64,000 nucleotides of DNA, from positions 1-64,000 of the forward strand of contig JBFGZS010000004.1 of the NCBI GenBank assembly GCA_041586615.1. The letters are read 5' to 3'. The position numbers and the translations under genes were made by a program. Shown here piece by piece: positions 1 through 8,916 of this stretch; positions within the stretch are counted from its first letter, which is position 1; every line of letters begins with the position of its first letter. The notes under the pieces are model-generated. The model ran no database searches. It was given only the letters and a program-made list of their open reading frames with translations, and was not told the origin of the DNA. The stretch is from Motiliproteus sp041586615 (GTDB lineage: Bacteria > Pseudomonadota > Gammaproteobacteria > Pseudomonadales > Balneatricaceae).

Positions 1-281
1 AGCATGTCGATGCGGCCCTGTTCCAGCGCCTGACGCAGGCTATACCAGGGCTCGATCTTGAATGTCGGCTCGAACCCTTCTCTGGCGGCGATGGCCTTGA
101 TCAGATCAACCGCCAACCCGGCTGGCTCACCCTGGGACGTCCGGTAGGACAGCGGATAGAAGTCGCCATCCAAACCCACCCGCCAGACCGGAAGCACAGG
201 CTTGCTGCCGTCGGCGATATCGGCTACCGCTAACGTCGGGCTGATCGCTAGCAGCAGTAAGACGCACGTTGGGATGCGCAT
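1..281 (-). CDS. Solute-binding protein family 3 (partial, N-terminal part only)
   Basis: The ATG at 281-279 opens a frame that runs off the left edge, so only the first ~93 residues are visible. It begins with a hydrophobic signal peptide (MRIPTCVLLLLAIS, cleavage likely after ...LAVA), followed by a segment of the type PVWRVGLDGDFYPLSY and EPAGLAVDLIKAIA. That is the usual start of periplasmic amino-acid-binding domains (SBP_bac_3), which bind a small ligand by lobe closure. The family occurs both as free ABC transporter components and as sensor domains fused to GGDEF, EAL or histidine kinase modules. The missing C-terminus would decide which. Nothing upstream (282-1280) looks like a partner permease. 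Family call is fairly secure; ligand unknown. Confidence 0.72.
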   Translation of the reverse strand, partial: MRIPTCVLLLLAISPTLAVADIADGSKPVLPVWRVGLDGDFYPLSYRTSQGEPAGLAVDLIKAIAAREGFEPTFKIEPWYSLRQALEQGRIDM

Positions 282-740
282 TGAATACACCTTGATTCCA
301 ATATCCCTGGGTTCCTGCCCGTTAGGGCGCTTATTCGGGTTGTCTTAACAGCGCTGCCTTAACAGCGCTGGCGGGCAGGCCCAACCGAGCGCAAGTCAAC
401 CTGCCTGGGGGCAACCTCTTCGTTGTATGGTGCTCGACCATGCGGCCCGCGTTCCTGGTTTGGCGACGTGCAACGGAACGATGACCGACGCCGGGGGGGC
501 TGGCGAGTCGCTGGCGCATAAAAAGCCATGTAGCTGCTGACAAAAACCAATAACCCTATGTGCTTGTGGGGTTTTCGTTGTTGTTTAATGAGGAGAGTCT
601 AAGCCGTTCCCGTGCCGTTTTCGATTGTTTTTTAAAATGAAGGCGTATTTATTTGATTTACATCAGTTTTTCGCGAGGAGGCGCTGGTGCACTCTAAGGA
701 CTAGACGTCCGTGTTTTGTCGGTCGAATTAACGCAGAAAC

Positions 741-811
741 GGCGAAGGGCTTCGCCTGCAGGCAGGCTCCTACAGGAATGGTTACCCAGTGTATTAAGCT
801 GCCGCCTTAAT
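741..811 (-). repeat. REP-like intergenic element, copy E (composite)
   Basis: Positions 741-756 form a palindrome (GGCGAAGGGCTTCGCC), followed by CTGCAGGCAGGCTCCTAC, which resembles REP sequences common in Pseudomonas-type genomes. On the reverse strand 811-791 reads ATTAAGGCGGCAGC then TAATAC, matching the first 14 bases of the element at 3328 and, with one change, the next few. The piece GTAGGAG (reverse strand) also occurs in the tandem element at 39763. It therefore looks like a recombinant or truncated copy of the dispersed family. Confidence 0.6.
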
Positions 812-1001
812 AGTCCACAACGCCAGCTATGCCCTGCACCCTGCGGGAAATGACATTCATGGTTTGCCAAACCACCGTCAGTTGTGCGGGCCATCTTGAT
901 ACCGTTATCTTGATACCGGGGGTGACCAGAATGCATTTTTGCCCACGAAACCCTCGCGCCACGGCTGATTATGGCGATGGGAATATTCCAGGAGGTGTTG
1001 A

Positions 1002-1021
1002 TCCACAGATTCTGTGGATAA
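1002..1021. promoter_or_regulatory. DnaA-box-like site inside a 17-base palindrome
   Basis: TCCACAGA-T-TCTGTGGA (1002-1018) is a perfect 8+1+8 palindrome. Its right arm extends to CTGTGGATAA, the reverse complement of the classical DnaA box TTATCCACAG. No dnaA, dnaN or A+T-rich unwinding cluster is nearby, so this may be an isolated DnaA site or chance. Confidence 0.35.
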
Positions 1022-1050
1022 GTCTGTGTGTTTATTCTGGGGAACGACTG

Positions 1051-1075
1051 TCAAGCCCCGCGTTATGGGGCTTGA
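1051..1075. repeat. Perfect 9-bp hairpin without T-tract
   Basis: TCAAGCCCC (1051-1059) and GGGGCTTGA (1067-1075) are exact complements with a 7-base loop. No poly-T follows on either strand, so an intrinsic terminator is not well supported. The nearest gene is the SLC13 permease, which ends at 1281 on the reverse strand; the hairpin is ~205 bases past that stop. Confidence 0.4.
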
Positions 1076-1280
1076 TACAAACTGGTCAAAATTCAACCTT
1101 TATTGTTAAAGTGTTTTAATAACAATAATTTAGGAATTTTAGTGCTGTGGTTGTTGATTGTTAATTCTCAGCCACTATCTTTCTCACCGCTATTGCCGAT
1201 GTGTGCATAAGCGCGAAGCCTGTCAAGAGGTTTTACGAGAAAAAAAACACATTTATGCCTGTTTTTTCCTTGCAATAGGT

Positions 1281-3065
1281 TCACAGCGGCCATACCCAGA
1301 GCAGCAGGGGGACGCCCAGCAGCACGATGATCATTTCCAACGGCAATCCCATGCGCCAGTAGTCGCCAAAGGCGTAACCACCGGGCCCCATCACCAGCGT
1401 ATTGGACTGGTGTCCGATGGGGGTCAGGAACGCGCAGGAGGCGCCCACCGCGACGGCCATGAGAAACGGATCGACGTTTAGATTCAGTTGCTGGGCGATA
1501 TCCCGGGCGATGGGGGCCATCACGACGGCGGTCGCGGCGTTGTTGATGATATCGGACAGGAACATGGTGATGATCATCACGAAGGCGACCATCAGCATAA
1601 TCGGCAAGCCGCTGGTGAGTTCGACGGTCGTGCTGGCGGCCAGCGCGGTGAGTCCGGTCGATTCCAGGGCAATCCCCACGGGTAACATTAATGCCAGCAG
1701 CACAATAATGGACCAGTCGATCGGTTGGTACAGCGACTCACTGGGGATAAAGTCCAGCAGGATATAAGCCAGTACCGCTAGGCTGAAGGCGACCGGTAGT
1801 GGCAACCAGCCCATGACACCGCTGCCGATGGCTGCGACAAAGATCGCCAGCGCCAGCAGAATCCGGCGCGGCGGCGTTAGCGCCAGGTTGCGCTCGGCTA
1901 AGGGCAGAATGGCCAGGCGCTGAAAGTGCTGGTCGATACTGGCACGCTCACCCTGTACCAGAATGACGTCGCCGGGTTTGAACAGCTGGTCGGCCAGGCG
2001 TCTATTCAGCGTCCGTCCCTGGCGTGCCAGCCCCAATATGGCCAGATCGCCGGCGGTCAATTGATTGAGCTGGCGTACCCGTTGTCCATCGATCATGGAG
2101 CCCTGTTGTACCACGCCTTCGGCCAGTATCGGGGTTTCGGTGTTTGGGGTCTTCTCGTCATTGCCCGCGGGTCTGCCCTGCGCCGTGCTAAGGGTCAATT
2201 GATAGGGCTCGGCCAGTGCCGGTACGGCCTGGATATCGCCCCGCAGGATCAGCACATCGCCTTCGGCAAGGCGATGTTGCGCGTTGGCCGGTCGAAGGCG
2301 ACCGAAGCGGGAGATGCCAACCACTTCCAGCGCTTCTCCCAGCCCTTCGATCTCCTCCAGTGTGATACCGATGGCACTGGAATCGGCGCTGACACGCAGC
2401 TCGCTGATATATTCTTCGATCGCAAACAGCCCTTGCGGCGGATTGTGGTTGCGACGCTCTTTGGGAATAAGCCGCCAGCCGATCAGGCCGATAAAGAGTA
2501 CGCCAGCCACCGCGATCACGCCGCCGACGGCGCTGTAATCAAAAAAGCCAAAGGGCGCCCCCGTGTAAGTGTCGCGTAGATTGGCAATAATAATATTCGG
2601 TGGTGTGCCGATGGCGGTGGTCATACCGCCAAGGATGCTGCCAAATGCCAGGGGCATCAGGACGATGGCCGGGGAGCGCTGATGGCGGGCCGAGGTGGCC
2701 AGCGCGATAGGGAGAAACAGCGCCAGTGCGCCGACGTTATTCATAAACGCCGACGCCAGCGTGACCGCCGACGTCAGCAGCAGTACGTGCATGAGCAGGT
2801 TTTCGGTCAGGCTGATCAGGCGGCTGGCAACCCAGTCAACCAGGCCGGAGCGCCGTAGGGCATCGCTGATGACCAGGACCGCGGCGACGGTGATGACGGC
2901 GGGGTGGGCAAAGCCCTGAAACACCTGTGCGGCCGGCACCAGCTGGGTGAGTACACAGGCGCTGGCGGCCAAGGCGGCAACAATGTCGTGACGGTATTTA
3001 CCCCAGGCAAACAGCAGCAGTGTCGCGAGTAAAATGGCGCTGATCAGGTACTGGTCGACGGTCAT
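1281..3065 (-). CDS. SLC13/DASS-type permease with two TrkA-C (RCK_C) domains
   Basis: A 594-residue polytopic membrane protein. Two transmembrane halves (residues ~1-210 and ~400-594) flank a soluble insert with two RCK_C/TrkA-C repeats: ~215-285 (ending in AEGDVLILRGD) and ~318-385 (FKPGDVILVQG). This architecture is standard for the bacterial CitM/ArsB-like branch of the SLC13 superfamily, which imports di- or tricarboxylates, sulfate or related anions with Na+. The GTPPN motif after the third helix and the SNTLVMGPGGY motif near the C-terminus fit the family. The start ATG at 3065 has AGCGGTGACCT upstream, a weak ribosome site. It stands alone with no cotranscribed partner. Substrate cannot be deduced from sequence. 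Confidence 0.88.
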   Translation of the reverse strand: MTVDQYLISAILLATLLLFAWGKYRHDIVAALAASACVLTQLVPAAQVFQGFAHPAVITVAAVLVISDALRRSGLVDWVASRLISLTENLLMHVLLLTSAVTLASAFMNNVGALALFLPIALATSARHQRSPAIVLMPLAFGSILGGMTTAIGTPPNIIIANLRDTYTGAPFGFFDYSAVGGVIAVAGVLFIGLIGWRLIPKERRNHNPPQGLFAIEEYISELRVSADSSAIGITLEEIEGLGEALEVVGISRFGRLRPANAQHRLAEGDVLILRGDIQAVPALAEPYQLTLSTAQGRPAGNDEKTPNTETPILAEGVVQQGSMIDGQRVRQLNQLTAGDLAILGLARQGRTLNRRLADQLFKPGDVILVQGERASIDQHFQRLAILPLAERNLALTPPRRILLALAIFVAAIGSGVMGWLPLPVAFSLAVLAYILLDFIPSESLYQPIDWSIIVLLALMLPVGIALESTGLTALAASTTVELTSGLPIMLMVAFVMIITMFLSDIINNAATAVVMAPIARDIAQQLNLNVDPFLMAVAVGASCAFLTPIGHQSNTLVMGPGGYAFGDYWRMGLPLEMIIVLLGVPLLLWVWPL

Positions 3066-3471
3066 AGGTCACCGCTCCGATCTGAAACGAAGATTGTTGG
3101 CGTACCGGTGTGGAAACGTGGCGCTGGGGGGATTTATCAGCAGCGGTTATTTATCAACAGTCTGCCAGCACCGCACGCCTGCCTTTATCTTAGCGGACGA
3201 ATATGACTAGACGGTGACTATTTTCGCGGCCCCCTGCGCGCCGAATAGCCTGTTGGCGCGTTATTGAGCGATTCGACTATATTTCACACAGCCTGTTTGC
3301 AAAACGCTGCCAATGATTTATATCGCTATTAAGGCGGCAGCGTAATACCGAGAAAAAATGTCGCCTTAAATGTCGCCTGGATAGGCGGTTCAGGGATGAA
3401 CCGCCGCGGCATAAAGCCACGTGCCAGGTTAATCGTCTGGTTTTATACACTGCATAGGTAGATCAGCCGCT
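3066..3471. other. Divergent intergenic region with repeat copy A
   Basis: This gap separates the reverse-strand SLC13 gene from the forward-strand gss gene and must hold both promoters. Apart from the repeat at 3328-3433 there is no recognisable coding sequence. The repeat ends only ~39 bases before the gss start codon, so it is likely inside or next to the gss leader. Confidence 0.5.
3328..3433 (+). repeat. Modular intergenic repeat, copy A (three hairpins)
   Basis: Full copy of the dispersed family. The outer stem is TAAGGCGGCA (3330-3339) with TGTCGCCTTA (3359-3368), one G-U type pair. The middle stem is GGCGGTTCA (3384-3392) with TGAACCGCC (3397-3405), perfect. The third is CGCGGC-ATAAA-GCCACG (3405-3421) with one mismatch, followed by GTGCCAGGTTAAT. 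Copy B at 16677 keeps the same order and spacing style. Confidence 0.8.
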
Positions 3472-5352
3472 ATGTCTGTTGTTCATGCTAAATTTGGCAC
3501 CTTGCTGGGCCATGCGCCCGGCGACGTCCCCGTGTACTCGTCCCATTATGCGTCAGCAGATGACGTTGAATTTCCCGACCGTGAGTCCTATCGCAGTTAT
3601 CAGGACGGGGTTTTTATGGGGTATAAGTGGCAGTGCGTCGAGTTTGCCCGGCGTTGGGTCTACGTGAACCAGGGCTATATCTTCGACGATGTGGCGATGG
3701 CGTACGATATCTTCGATCTGCGCACCGTGCGTATGATCAAGGACAACGCGCTGCGGCCCTTGCAGGCGATTCGCAACGGCAGTCTGCGCCGCCCCGAACC
3801 CGGCTGCCTGCTGATCTGGAACGAAGGCGGCGAGTTTGAGGATACCGGGCATGTCGCCGTGGTCACCGAGGTGTTCGACGACCGGGTGCGTATTGTCGAG
3901 CAGAATGTCGACCACCATGTCTGGCCGGCGGATCAGCGCTGGTCCCGGGAGCTGTCGGCGGCGGTTGATGGCGCGGGTGGCTACAGGATCACCTGTACCT
4001 ACCAAGAGGGGTCTATTCTCGGCTGGGTGATCGCCTCTGACGATGCGAGCCATGCCGAGCCCCGGGTTGATGCGGATCCGGCGTTGTTTACCCTGCGCGC
4101 GGCAGCGCTTTCGCCGGTCGCGGCCCCAGCCGCCGTCCTGGATCCCGAGCGCGCGGAAGACGCCGCCTATATCCGGTCCATGGGTGGCCCGGTATTGACG
4201 CACAACCTGGCCGACCAGCAGTGCTACTTCACGTTGTCCGACAGTGCCGCCAAGGCGTTAAAACACGCGAGTAATGAATTACATGCGATGTTTATGCACG
4301 CGACCCACCGGGTCCTGAAGGATGACCCGCTGTTGGCACGTTTCAATCTGCCGCCCTCTATCTGGCCAAAGATTCGTCAATCCTGGAATAATCGCCGCAA
4401 TCAGATGATTACCGGGCGCTTTGATTTCTCGGTCTCCGAACGCGGTATCAAAGTCTATGAATACAATGCTGATTCCGCCTCCTGCCATATGGAAACGGGG
4501 CGGGTGCAGGGGCAGTGGTTCGCCGCGCGGGGCTTTCGGCAGGGGCGTTGCCCGGGTAAAAAGCTGTTTCCAGATCTGGTGCAGGCGTGGCGAAAAAGCG
4601 GTGTCGACACGGTCCTGCATATTATGCAGGACGACGATCCCGAAGAGACCTATCACGCGATGTTTATGAAAGCGGCGGCGGAAGAGGCGGGAATTCGCTG
4701 CAAAGTGATCCTGGGCATGCAGGGTCTGGGCTGGGATGCACAGGGCTGCGTGGTGGACGCCGAGGGTGAGCGGATTCTCTGGGTGTGGAAAACCTGGGCC
4801 TGGGAAACCGCGCTGGATCAACTGCGCGCCGAATGCGATGCCGACGAGGCGCTGGCGGCCATAGGAGGCTCGCAACAACCCCAGAGTACGCCGCGGCTGG
4901 TGGACGTGCTGCTGCGAAAAGAGGTGATGGTCTACGAACCGCTCTGGACGCTGATTCCCAGCAATAAGGCGATTTTGCCGATTCTCTGGGAGCTGTTCCC
5001 CGATCATCCCAACCTGCTGGAGTCGTGCTATGAACTGAGCGAGGCGATGAGCAACGCCGGTTATGTTGCCAAGCCGATCGCCGGGCGTTGTGGCTTCAAT
5101 ATCAGCATCGTCGATGCTAACAATGATCTGGTGAAGGAGACCGGCGGCCAGTTTGGAGCCCAGGATCAGATCTATCAGCAGCTGTTCGGGCTACCAAAGA
5201 TCGGCACGTATTACGTACAGGTGGGGACCTTCTCCGTCGACGGTAAATATTCGGCCGCATCGGTGCGGGTCGATCCCTCGCCGGTTATTACCACCTACAG
5301 CGACCTGCTGCCGTTGCGTATACTCGACGACGACAACTGGCTGGTAGGTTGA
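3472..5352 (+). CDS. gss: Bifunctional glutathionylspermidine synthetase/amidase
   Basis: The 626-residue product matches E. coli GspSA end to end (619 aa there). The N-terminal CHAP amidase half carries C55 in WQCVEFAR, H127 in DTGHVAVV and E143 in IVEQNV, the expected triad shifted by four from E. coli C59/H131/E147. It splits glutathionylspermidine. The C-terminal ATP-grasp half (~230-620) has the hallmarks YEYNADSASCH and KPIAGRCG and couples glutathione to spermidine using ATP. The protein is cytosolic and links polyamine and thiol pools. ATG at 3472 gives the expected N-terminus; a hairpin repeat lies just upstream. It converges on the reverse-strand GDH/5-oxoproline array, which also deals with glutathione-derived metabolites; any functional link is inference. 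Confidence 0.96.
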   Translation: MSVVHAKFGTLLGHAPGDVPVYSSHYASADDVEFPDRESYRSYQDGVFMGYKWQCVEFARRWVYVNQGYIFDDVAMAYDIFDLRTVRMIKDNALRPLQAIRNGSLRRPEPGCLLIWNEGGEFEDTGHVAVVTEVFDDRVRIVEQNVDHHVWPADQRWSRELSAAVDGAGGYRITCTYQEGSILGWVIASDDASHAEPRVDADPALFTLRAAALSPVAAPAAVLDPERAEDAAYIRSMGGPVLTHNLADQQCYFTLSDSAAKALKHASNELHAMFMHATHRVLKDDPLLARFNLPPSIWPKIRQSWNNRRNQMITGRFDFSVSERGIKVYEYNADSASCHMETGRVQGQWFAARGFRQGRCPGKKLFPDLVQAWRKSGVDTVLHIMQDDDPEETYHAMFMKAAAEEAGIRCKVILGMQGLGWDAQGCVVDAEGERILWVWKTWAWETALDQLRAECDADEALAAIGGSQQPQSTPRLVDVLLRKEVMVYEPLWTLIPSNKAILPILWELFPDHPNLLESCYELSEAMSNAGYVAKPIAGRCGFNISIVDANNDLVKETGGQFGAQDQIYQQLFGLPKIGTYYVQVGTFSVDGKYSAASVRVDPSPVITTYSDLLPLRILDDDNWLVG

Positions 5353-5412
5353 CCGAGAACAGACGGAGCTACTGCGAAATCCGCATTCGGACGCTTCCAG
5401 TCTCAGTCGAAT

Positions 5413-5439
5413 CCCCTGGTGATACAGGGGGTCGCCCCC
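5413..5439. repeat. Overlapping G/C hairpins between convergent genes
   Basis: CCCCTG-GTGATA-CAGGGG (5413-5430) and GGGGG-TCG-CCCCC (5427-5439) are alternative stems in the short gap between gss and the convergent 73-residue gene. There is no T-run, so they may act as a transcription block or mRNA end protector rather than a canonical terminator. Confidence 0.35.
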
Positions 5440-5481
5440 ACCAGCAGCAGCCCGCGACGGGTCATCTCTCGCTCACGCCCT

Positions 5482-5703
5482 TCATCGGGCCGCGGTCAAG
5501 GCTAGCGGCGTGCTCGATTGGCCGGTGCGTGCGACCCAGGCACGGGCCTGGTCCGCACTCAGGGCGAAGTACACCACGCGGGCGAAGGGCAAGGGCACAC
5601 CCTCTGCGCCCAATTCACTGACCGAAACCCACCAACTGTGCTCGCCGCGTTTGATAATTTCAAAGCTTTTTGTGCGGTATTGGAGCTGAATATTCATTGG
5701 CAT
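5482..5703 (-). CDS. Hypothetical protein, 73 residues
   Basis: Small open frame directly after the glutamate dehydrogenase on the same strand. The longer ATG at 5739 would overlap that gene, so the ATG at 5703 (MPMNIQLQYR...) is preferred; a second ATG two codons on is equally possible. The protein is soluble-looking, with EIIKRGEHSWWVSVSELG and FARVVYFALSADQARAWVART, resembling a small alpha/beta domain. I recognise no family. Its position as the last cistron of a ten-gene same-strand array is the main reason to think it is real. Confidence 0.45.
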   Translation of the reverse strand: MPMNIQLQYRTKSFEIIKRGEHSWWVSVSELGAEGVPLPFARVVYFALSADQARAWVARTGQSSTPLALTAAR

Positions 5704-5713
5704 CACCCACTGT

Positions 5714-8700
5714 TTAATTACGTGTAAAATCAATCCCATTGAGGCTCTTGCTGAGGCAGACCATCATCGCCAGATGCGGGCGCGGCTGGGACCGGACATC
5801 GCCGACCAATTCGCGGTAATGCGCCATGGCCCGCCCGATCGGACCGCTTTGGGCGTCGGTATCATCCGCCAGTTCTGGCGACCCGATGAGACGTTTCAGA
5901 TGGTTCTTAACGCTGCGATCCACATCCGCCACCAGCGCCTGCTTGGCCTTGCGGTGCCACTTGTCGAAGGCGGGTAATCTCTCAATCTCGCGGCGCAGCC
6001 AGAACAGGTCCAAACGGTTATTGAAGGTAAAAAAGTCGGCTGCGGCACGGCTCTGCGTCTGTCCGGTCGCCGTCGCCAGCTCGGCGATATCGAAGCTGTA
6101 ATACAGGTGCTCCAGCTCCTCGACCCTCGCCGCGATGTTGTTATCGGCAGCGCAAGCCTGTCCCTGCGCAGCCAGCTGTTCCCTCGTGTGGCTGACCGCC
6201 TTCGTGTAGTGGCGGATCAGAGCGGGAGTATCGGCGGACCAGTCGGCGTGTTCCAGTACCCAGTGGCTAGCTCGCTCCAGTGGGTGATGGATCTGCAATT
6301 GCAGGTCCATCTGGGTATCGTTACTGACGCTAAAGCCCAGATCTTCGATGGTCTTGGTCAGCGCCGGAACCCCCAGCGCCTCACGGGCGACGGTGTACGA
6401 GCGTATCCAGCGGGCGCAGTTGACATCGGCTTCTTCCAGCAACCGCAGGCAGAAGGTCGCCCCCATGCGGTTCATTATCTGGTTGGTAAGCTGGGCCGCT
6501 AGGATCTCCTTGCGTAGGGGATGGTTGGCAATGGCGTCGGCGTAATCATGGCGTAGCCGCGAGGGGAAATACCGGTACAATTCTTCGGCGATTCGGGGGT
6601 CGTCGATAACGTCGTTTTCCACCAGTTTTTCGAACAAGCGGCTCTTGGCGTAGGCTAGCAGTACGGAAATTTCGGGGCGTGTCAGCCCCTGCTGGTTGGC
6701 GATACGAGCCTCGATTTCGGCATCGTCGGGCAGATGTTCGAGTTGGCGATCGAGGCGGCCATCGCGCTCGAGTAGCTGGATCAGTTGGGCGTGTTTGCTT
6801 ATAAATGCCGCGGCGGTGCGGTTGGACTGGCTCAGCATCTTGCTTTGCTGGTAGTTATTGCGCAGCACGAGTTCGGCGACCTCGTCGGTCATCTCATCCA
6901 GCAGGCCATCGCGATCAGCGGCTTCGAGGCGGTCCTCGCGTACCCGTTGGTCGAGCAGGATTTTGATGTTTACCTCGTGGTCGGAACAGTCGACGCCAGC
7001 GGAGTTGTCCACCGCATCGGTATTGATCAAGCCGCCCCGGCGGGAATACTCCACGCGAGCCGCCTGGGTCAAGCCAAGGTTGCCGCCCTCGACCACCACC
7101 CGGGCACGCAGCGCGGTAGCGTTGATACGCAGGGCATCGTTGGCGCGATCACCCACCTCGGCATCGCGCTCAGAACTGGCTCGCACATAGGTGCCGATAC
7201 CGCCGTTCCACAGGAGATCCACGTCGGCACTGAGAATAGCGCGAATCAACGCATCGGGTGATAACGGATCGGGTTGCCCTTCGATCCCTAATGCCGCGCG
7301 CATCTGGGGCGATACCGTGAGGCGCTTGGCGCTGCGGGAGAACACCCCCCCGCCAGGGGAGATCAGCGCCGGGTCGTAATCGGTCCAGGACGAGCGCGGC
7401 CGCTTGAACAGCCTCTGGCGTTCTTCGAAGGAAACCGTTGGATCGGGATCGGGGTCAAGAAAAATATGCTGGTGGTTAAAGGCCGCTATCAGGCGGATCT
7501 GTGGCGATAGCAGCATGCCGTTACCAAATACGTCGCCGGCCATATCGCCGATCCCGACCACCCGGAACGGCGTGGTCTGGGTATCGTGGCCCAGCTCTTT
7601 AAACAGTCGCTTGGTGGACTCCCATGCACCGCGAGCGGTGATCCCCATTTTCTTATGGTCATAACCCTTGGAGCCGCCCGAGGCAAAGGCATCCCCCAGC
7701 CAGAACCCTGCCTCTAGGGCGATGGCGTTGGCGGTATCAGAAAAGGTCGCGGTGCCCTTGTCGGCCGCTACCACCAGATAGGCATCGTCGCCGTCGTGGC
7801 GCACCACGCGGGGCGGAGGCAGAATGCCGACCTCTCCCCGATTGTCGGTGAGGTCCAGCAATGCACGTATGTAGGACGAATAGGCATCGCGCACCTGTTC
7901 ATATCGAACATCGGCTGTGGCATCGGCGTCCAGCGCTTTGCAGATAAACCCACCTTTGGCGCCGGTCGGCACGATTACCGCATTCTTGACGATCTGGGCC
8001 TTGACCAGCCCCAGCACCTCGGTGCGGTAATCTTCCATCCGCTCGGACCAGCGCAGCCCACCACGGGCCACCTTGCCGCCACGCAGGTGGACACCTTCGA
8101 CCGCAGGGCTGAAGACAAAGATCTCAAAGGCCGGCACCGGCTTGGGCATGGAGGCGATACGGCAGGGCTCAAGTTTAAATGCCAGGCAGCGGTTACGCTC
8201 GGACCAAACGGCCTCGATAAAATAATTGGTCCGCACCATGGCGCCGATTACTTCGATATAGGCCCGCAGGATACGGTCTTCATCGAGCGAAGCCACCGCG
8301 TCGATTTTCGTGATCAGTAGCGCCTCGGGTTCGGCCAGGCGGTCGGTGTCGAAGGCCTGATCGGGGTCGAACTTGAGCATGAAGTAGCGCACGATGGCTA
8401 GAGCAATGCCGGGGTGACGACACAGGGTTGCTTCAATATAGTTGGCACTGAAAGGCAGATTGATCTGGCCCAGATAGCGCGCTATGGCCCGCAACAGCAT
8501 GCAGCTGCGCAGGTCGAAATCACCGAGAGTCACCAAATGATTGAAACCGTCGTTGTCGACACGGCCCTGGCTGACGGCCAGCAGGGTATCGACAAAACGT
8601 GCCTGCATTGTTGACGCGTCTAGCCGTTCGTTGACCCTCGGGTGCAGCAGCAGATCAACCTGCCAACCCGTATCAGTCAACTCACTTCGGGAGGTGAGTA

Positions 8701-8875
8701 CATCCACCCCTAGGTTTTCGACCATCGGCAGCAACGCCGACAGCGCGATCAGTGGCCCGGAGCCCTCAACCGAGAAACCGATACTGCCGGTCTTGGCGCA
8801 GGGTTTGCCGAAACCACCGCGGTGAATAAAAGGCGATGCCATGCCGGACGTGTCTGTACCAGCCTGAGTTTCCAT
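5714..8875 (-). CDS. NAD-dependent glutamate dehydrogenase, large-type but N-terminally short
   Basis: A 1053-residue protein matching the catalytic and C-terminal parts of the 180-kDa bacterial NAD-GDH family (GdhB, about 1600 residues in Pseudomonas). It oxidises glutamate to 2-oxoglutarate plus ammonium. Catalytic signatures are RGGKVARGGLRWS (265-277) and VPTGAKGGF (302-310); a dinucleotide-domain region with GIGDMAGDVFGNGML follows near residue 445, then the long helical C-terminal domain. The usual ~550 N-terminal residues with ACT-like regulatory domains are absent, and the space upstream is filled by pxpC, so nothing was simply mis-started. The gene lies 41 bases after pxpC on the same strand, which suggests cotranscription: 5-oxoproline gives glutamate, which this enzyme would deaminate. 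Confidence 0.9.
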   Translation of the reverse strand: METQAGTDTSGMASPFIHRGGFGKPCAKTGSIGFSVEGSGPLIALSALLPMVENLGVDVLTSRSELTDTGWQVDLLLHPRVNERLDASTMQARFVDTLLAVSQGRVDNDGFNHLVTLGDFDLRSCMLLRAIARYLGQINLPFSANYIEATLCRHPGIALAIVRYFMLKFDPDQAFDTDRLAEPEALLITKIDAVASLDEDRILRAYIEVIGAMVRTNYFIEAVWSERNRCLAFKLEPCRIASMPKPVPAFEIFVFSPAVEGVHLRGGKVARGGLRWSERMEDYRTEVLGLVKAQIVKNAVIVPTGAKGGFICKALDADATADVRYEQVRDAYSSYIRALLDLTDNRGEVGILPPPRVVRHDGDDAYLVVAADKGTATFSDTANAIALEAGFWLGDAFASGGSKGYDHKKMGITARGAWESTKRLFKELGHDTQTTPFRVVGIGDMAGDVFGNGMLLSPQIRLIAAFNHQHIFLDPDPDPTVSFEERQRLFKRPRSSWTDYDPALISPGGGVFSRSAKRLTVSPQMRAALGIEGQPDPLSPDALIRAILSADVDLLWNGGIGTYVRASSERDAEVGDRANDALRINATALRARVVVEGGNLGLTQAARVEYSRRGGLINTDAVDNSAGVDCSDHEVNIKILLDQRVREDRLEAADRDGLLDEMTDEVAELVLRNNYQQSKMLSQSNRTAAAFISKHAQLIQLLERDGRLDRQLEHLPDDAEIEARIANQQGLTRPEISVLLAYAKSRLFEKLVENDVIDDPRIAEELYRYFPSRLRHDYADAIANHPLRKEILAAQLTNQIMNRMGATFCLRLLEEADVNCARWIRSYTVAREALGVPALTKTIEDLGFSVSNDTQMDLQLQIHHPLERASHWVLEHADWSADTPALIRHYTKAVSHTREQLAAQGQACAADNNIAARVEELEHLYYSFDIAELATATGQTQSRAAADFFTFNNRLDLFWLRREIERLPAFDKWHRKAKQALVADVDRSVKNHLKRLIGSPELADDTDAQSGPIGRAMAHYRELVGDVRSQPRPHLAMMVCLSKSLNGIDFTRN

Positions 8876-8916
8876 TATTGTTATCGAACCTCTATAGGGC
8901 GCCAGCGCGCCTGTTT

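Larger units (their letters stand above)
282..1280. other. Gene-free stretch with repeats and hairpins
   Basis: About 1 kb without a convincing gene; short open frames on both strands lack family signatures and good ribosome sites. It holds a 13-base direct repeat CTTAACAGCGCTG (344-356 and 358-370), a REP-like element (741-811), a DnaA-box-like palindrome (1002-1021) and a 9-bp hairpin (1051-1075). The last ~150 bases before the SLC13 gene's stop are A+T-rich. Confidence 0.6.

Noticed and set aside
551..575. AACCC...GGGGTTTT hairpin considered as an intrinsic terminator
   Set aside because: The stem is only five pairs with a long loop and there is no gene upstream on that strand.
1926..2579. 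Long forward open frame (~217 codons) inside the SLC13 permease gene
   Set aside because: It is antisense to a clear transporter frame, has no start with a ribosome site and no family features; it arises from the high G+C of the coding strand.
3553..4203. Reverse open frame (~216 codons) inside gss
   Set aside because: Opposite to the strongly supported GspS amidase domain; protein composition (His/Arg/Pro-rich) is typical of shadow frames.
8717..8916. Remnant of the missing glutamate dehydrogenase N-terminus upstream of the gene
   Set aside because: The 41-base gap and the following pxpC frame leave no room and show no similarity to GDH regulatory domains.
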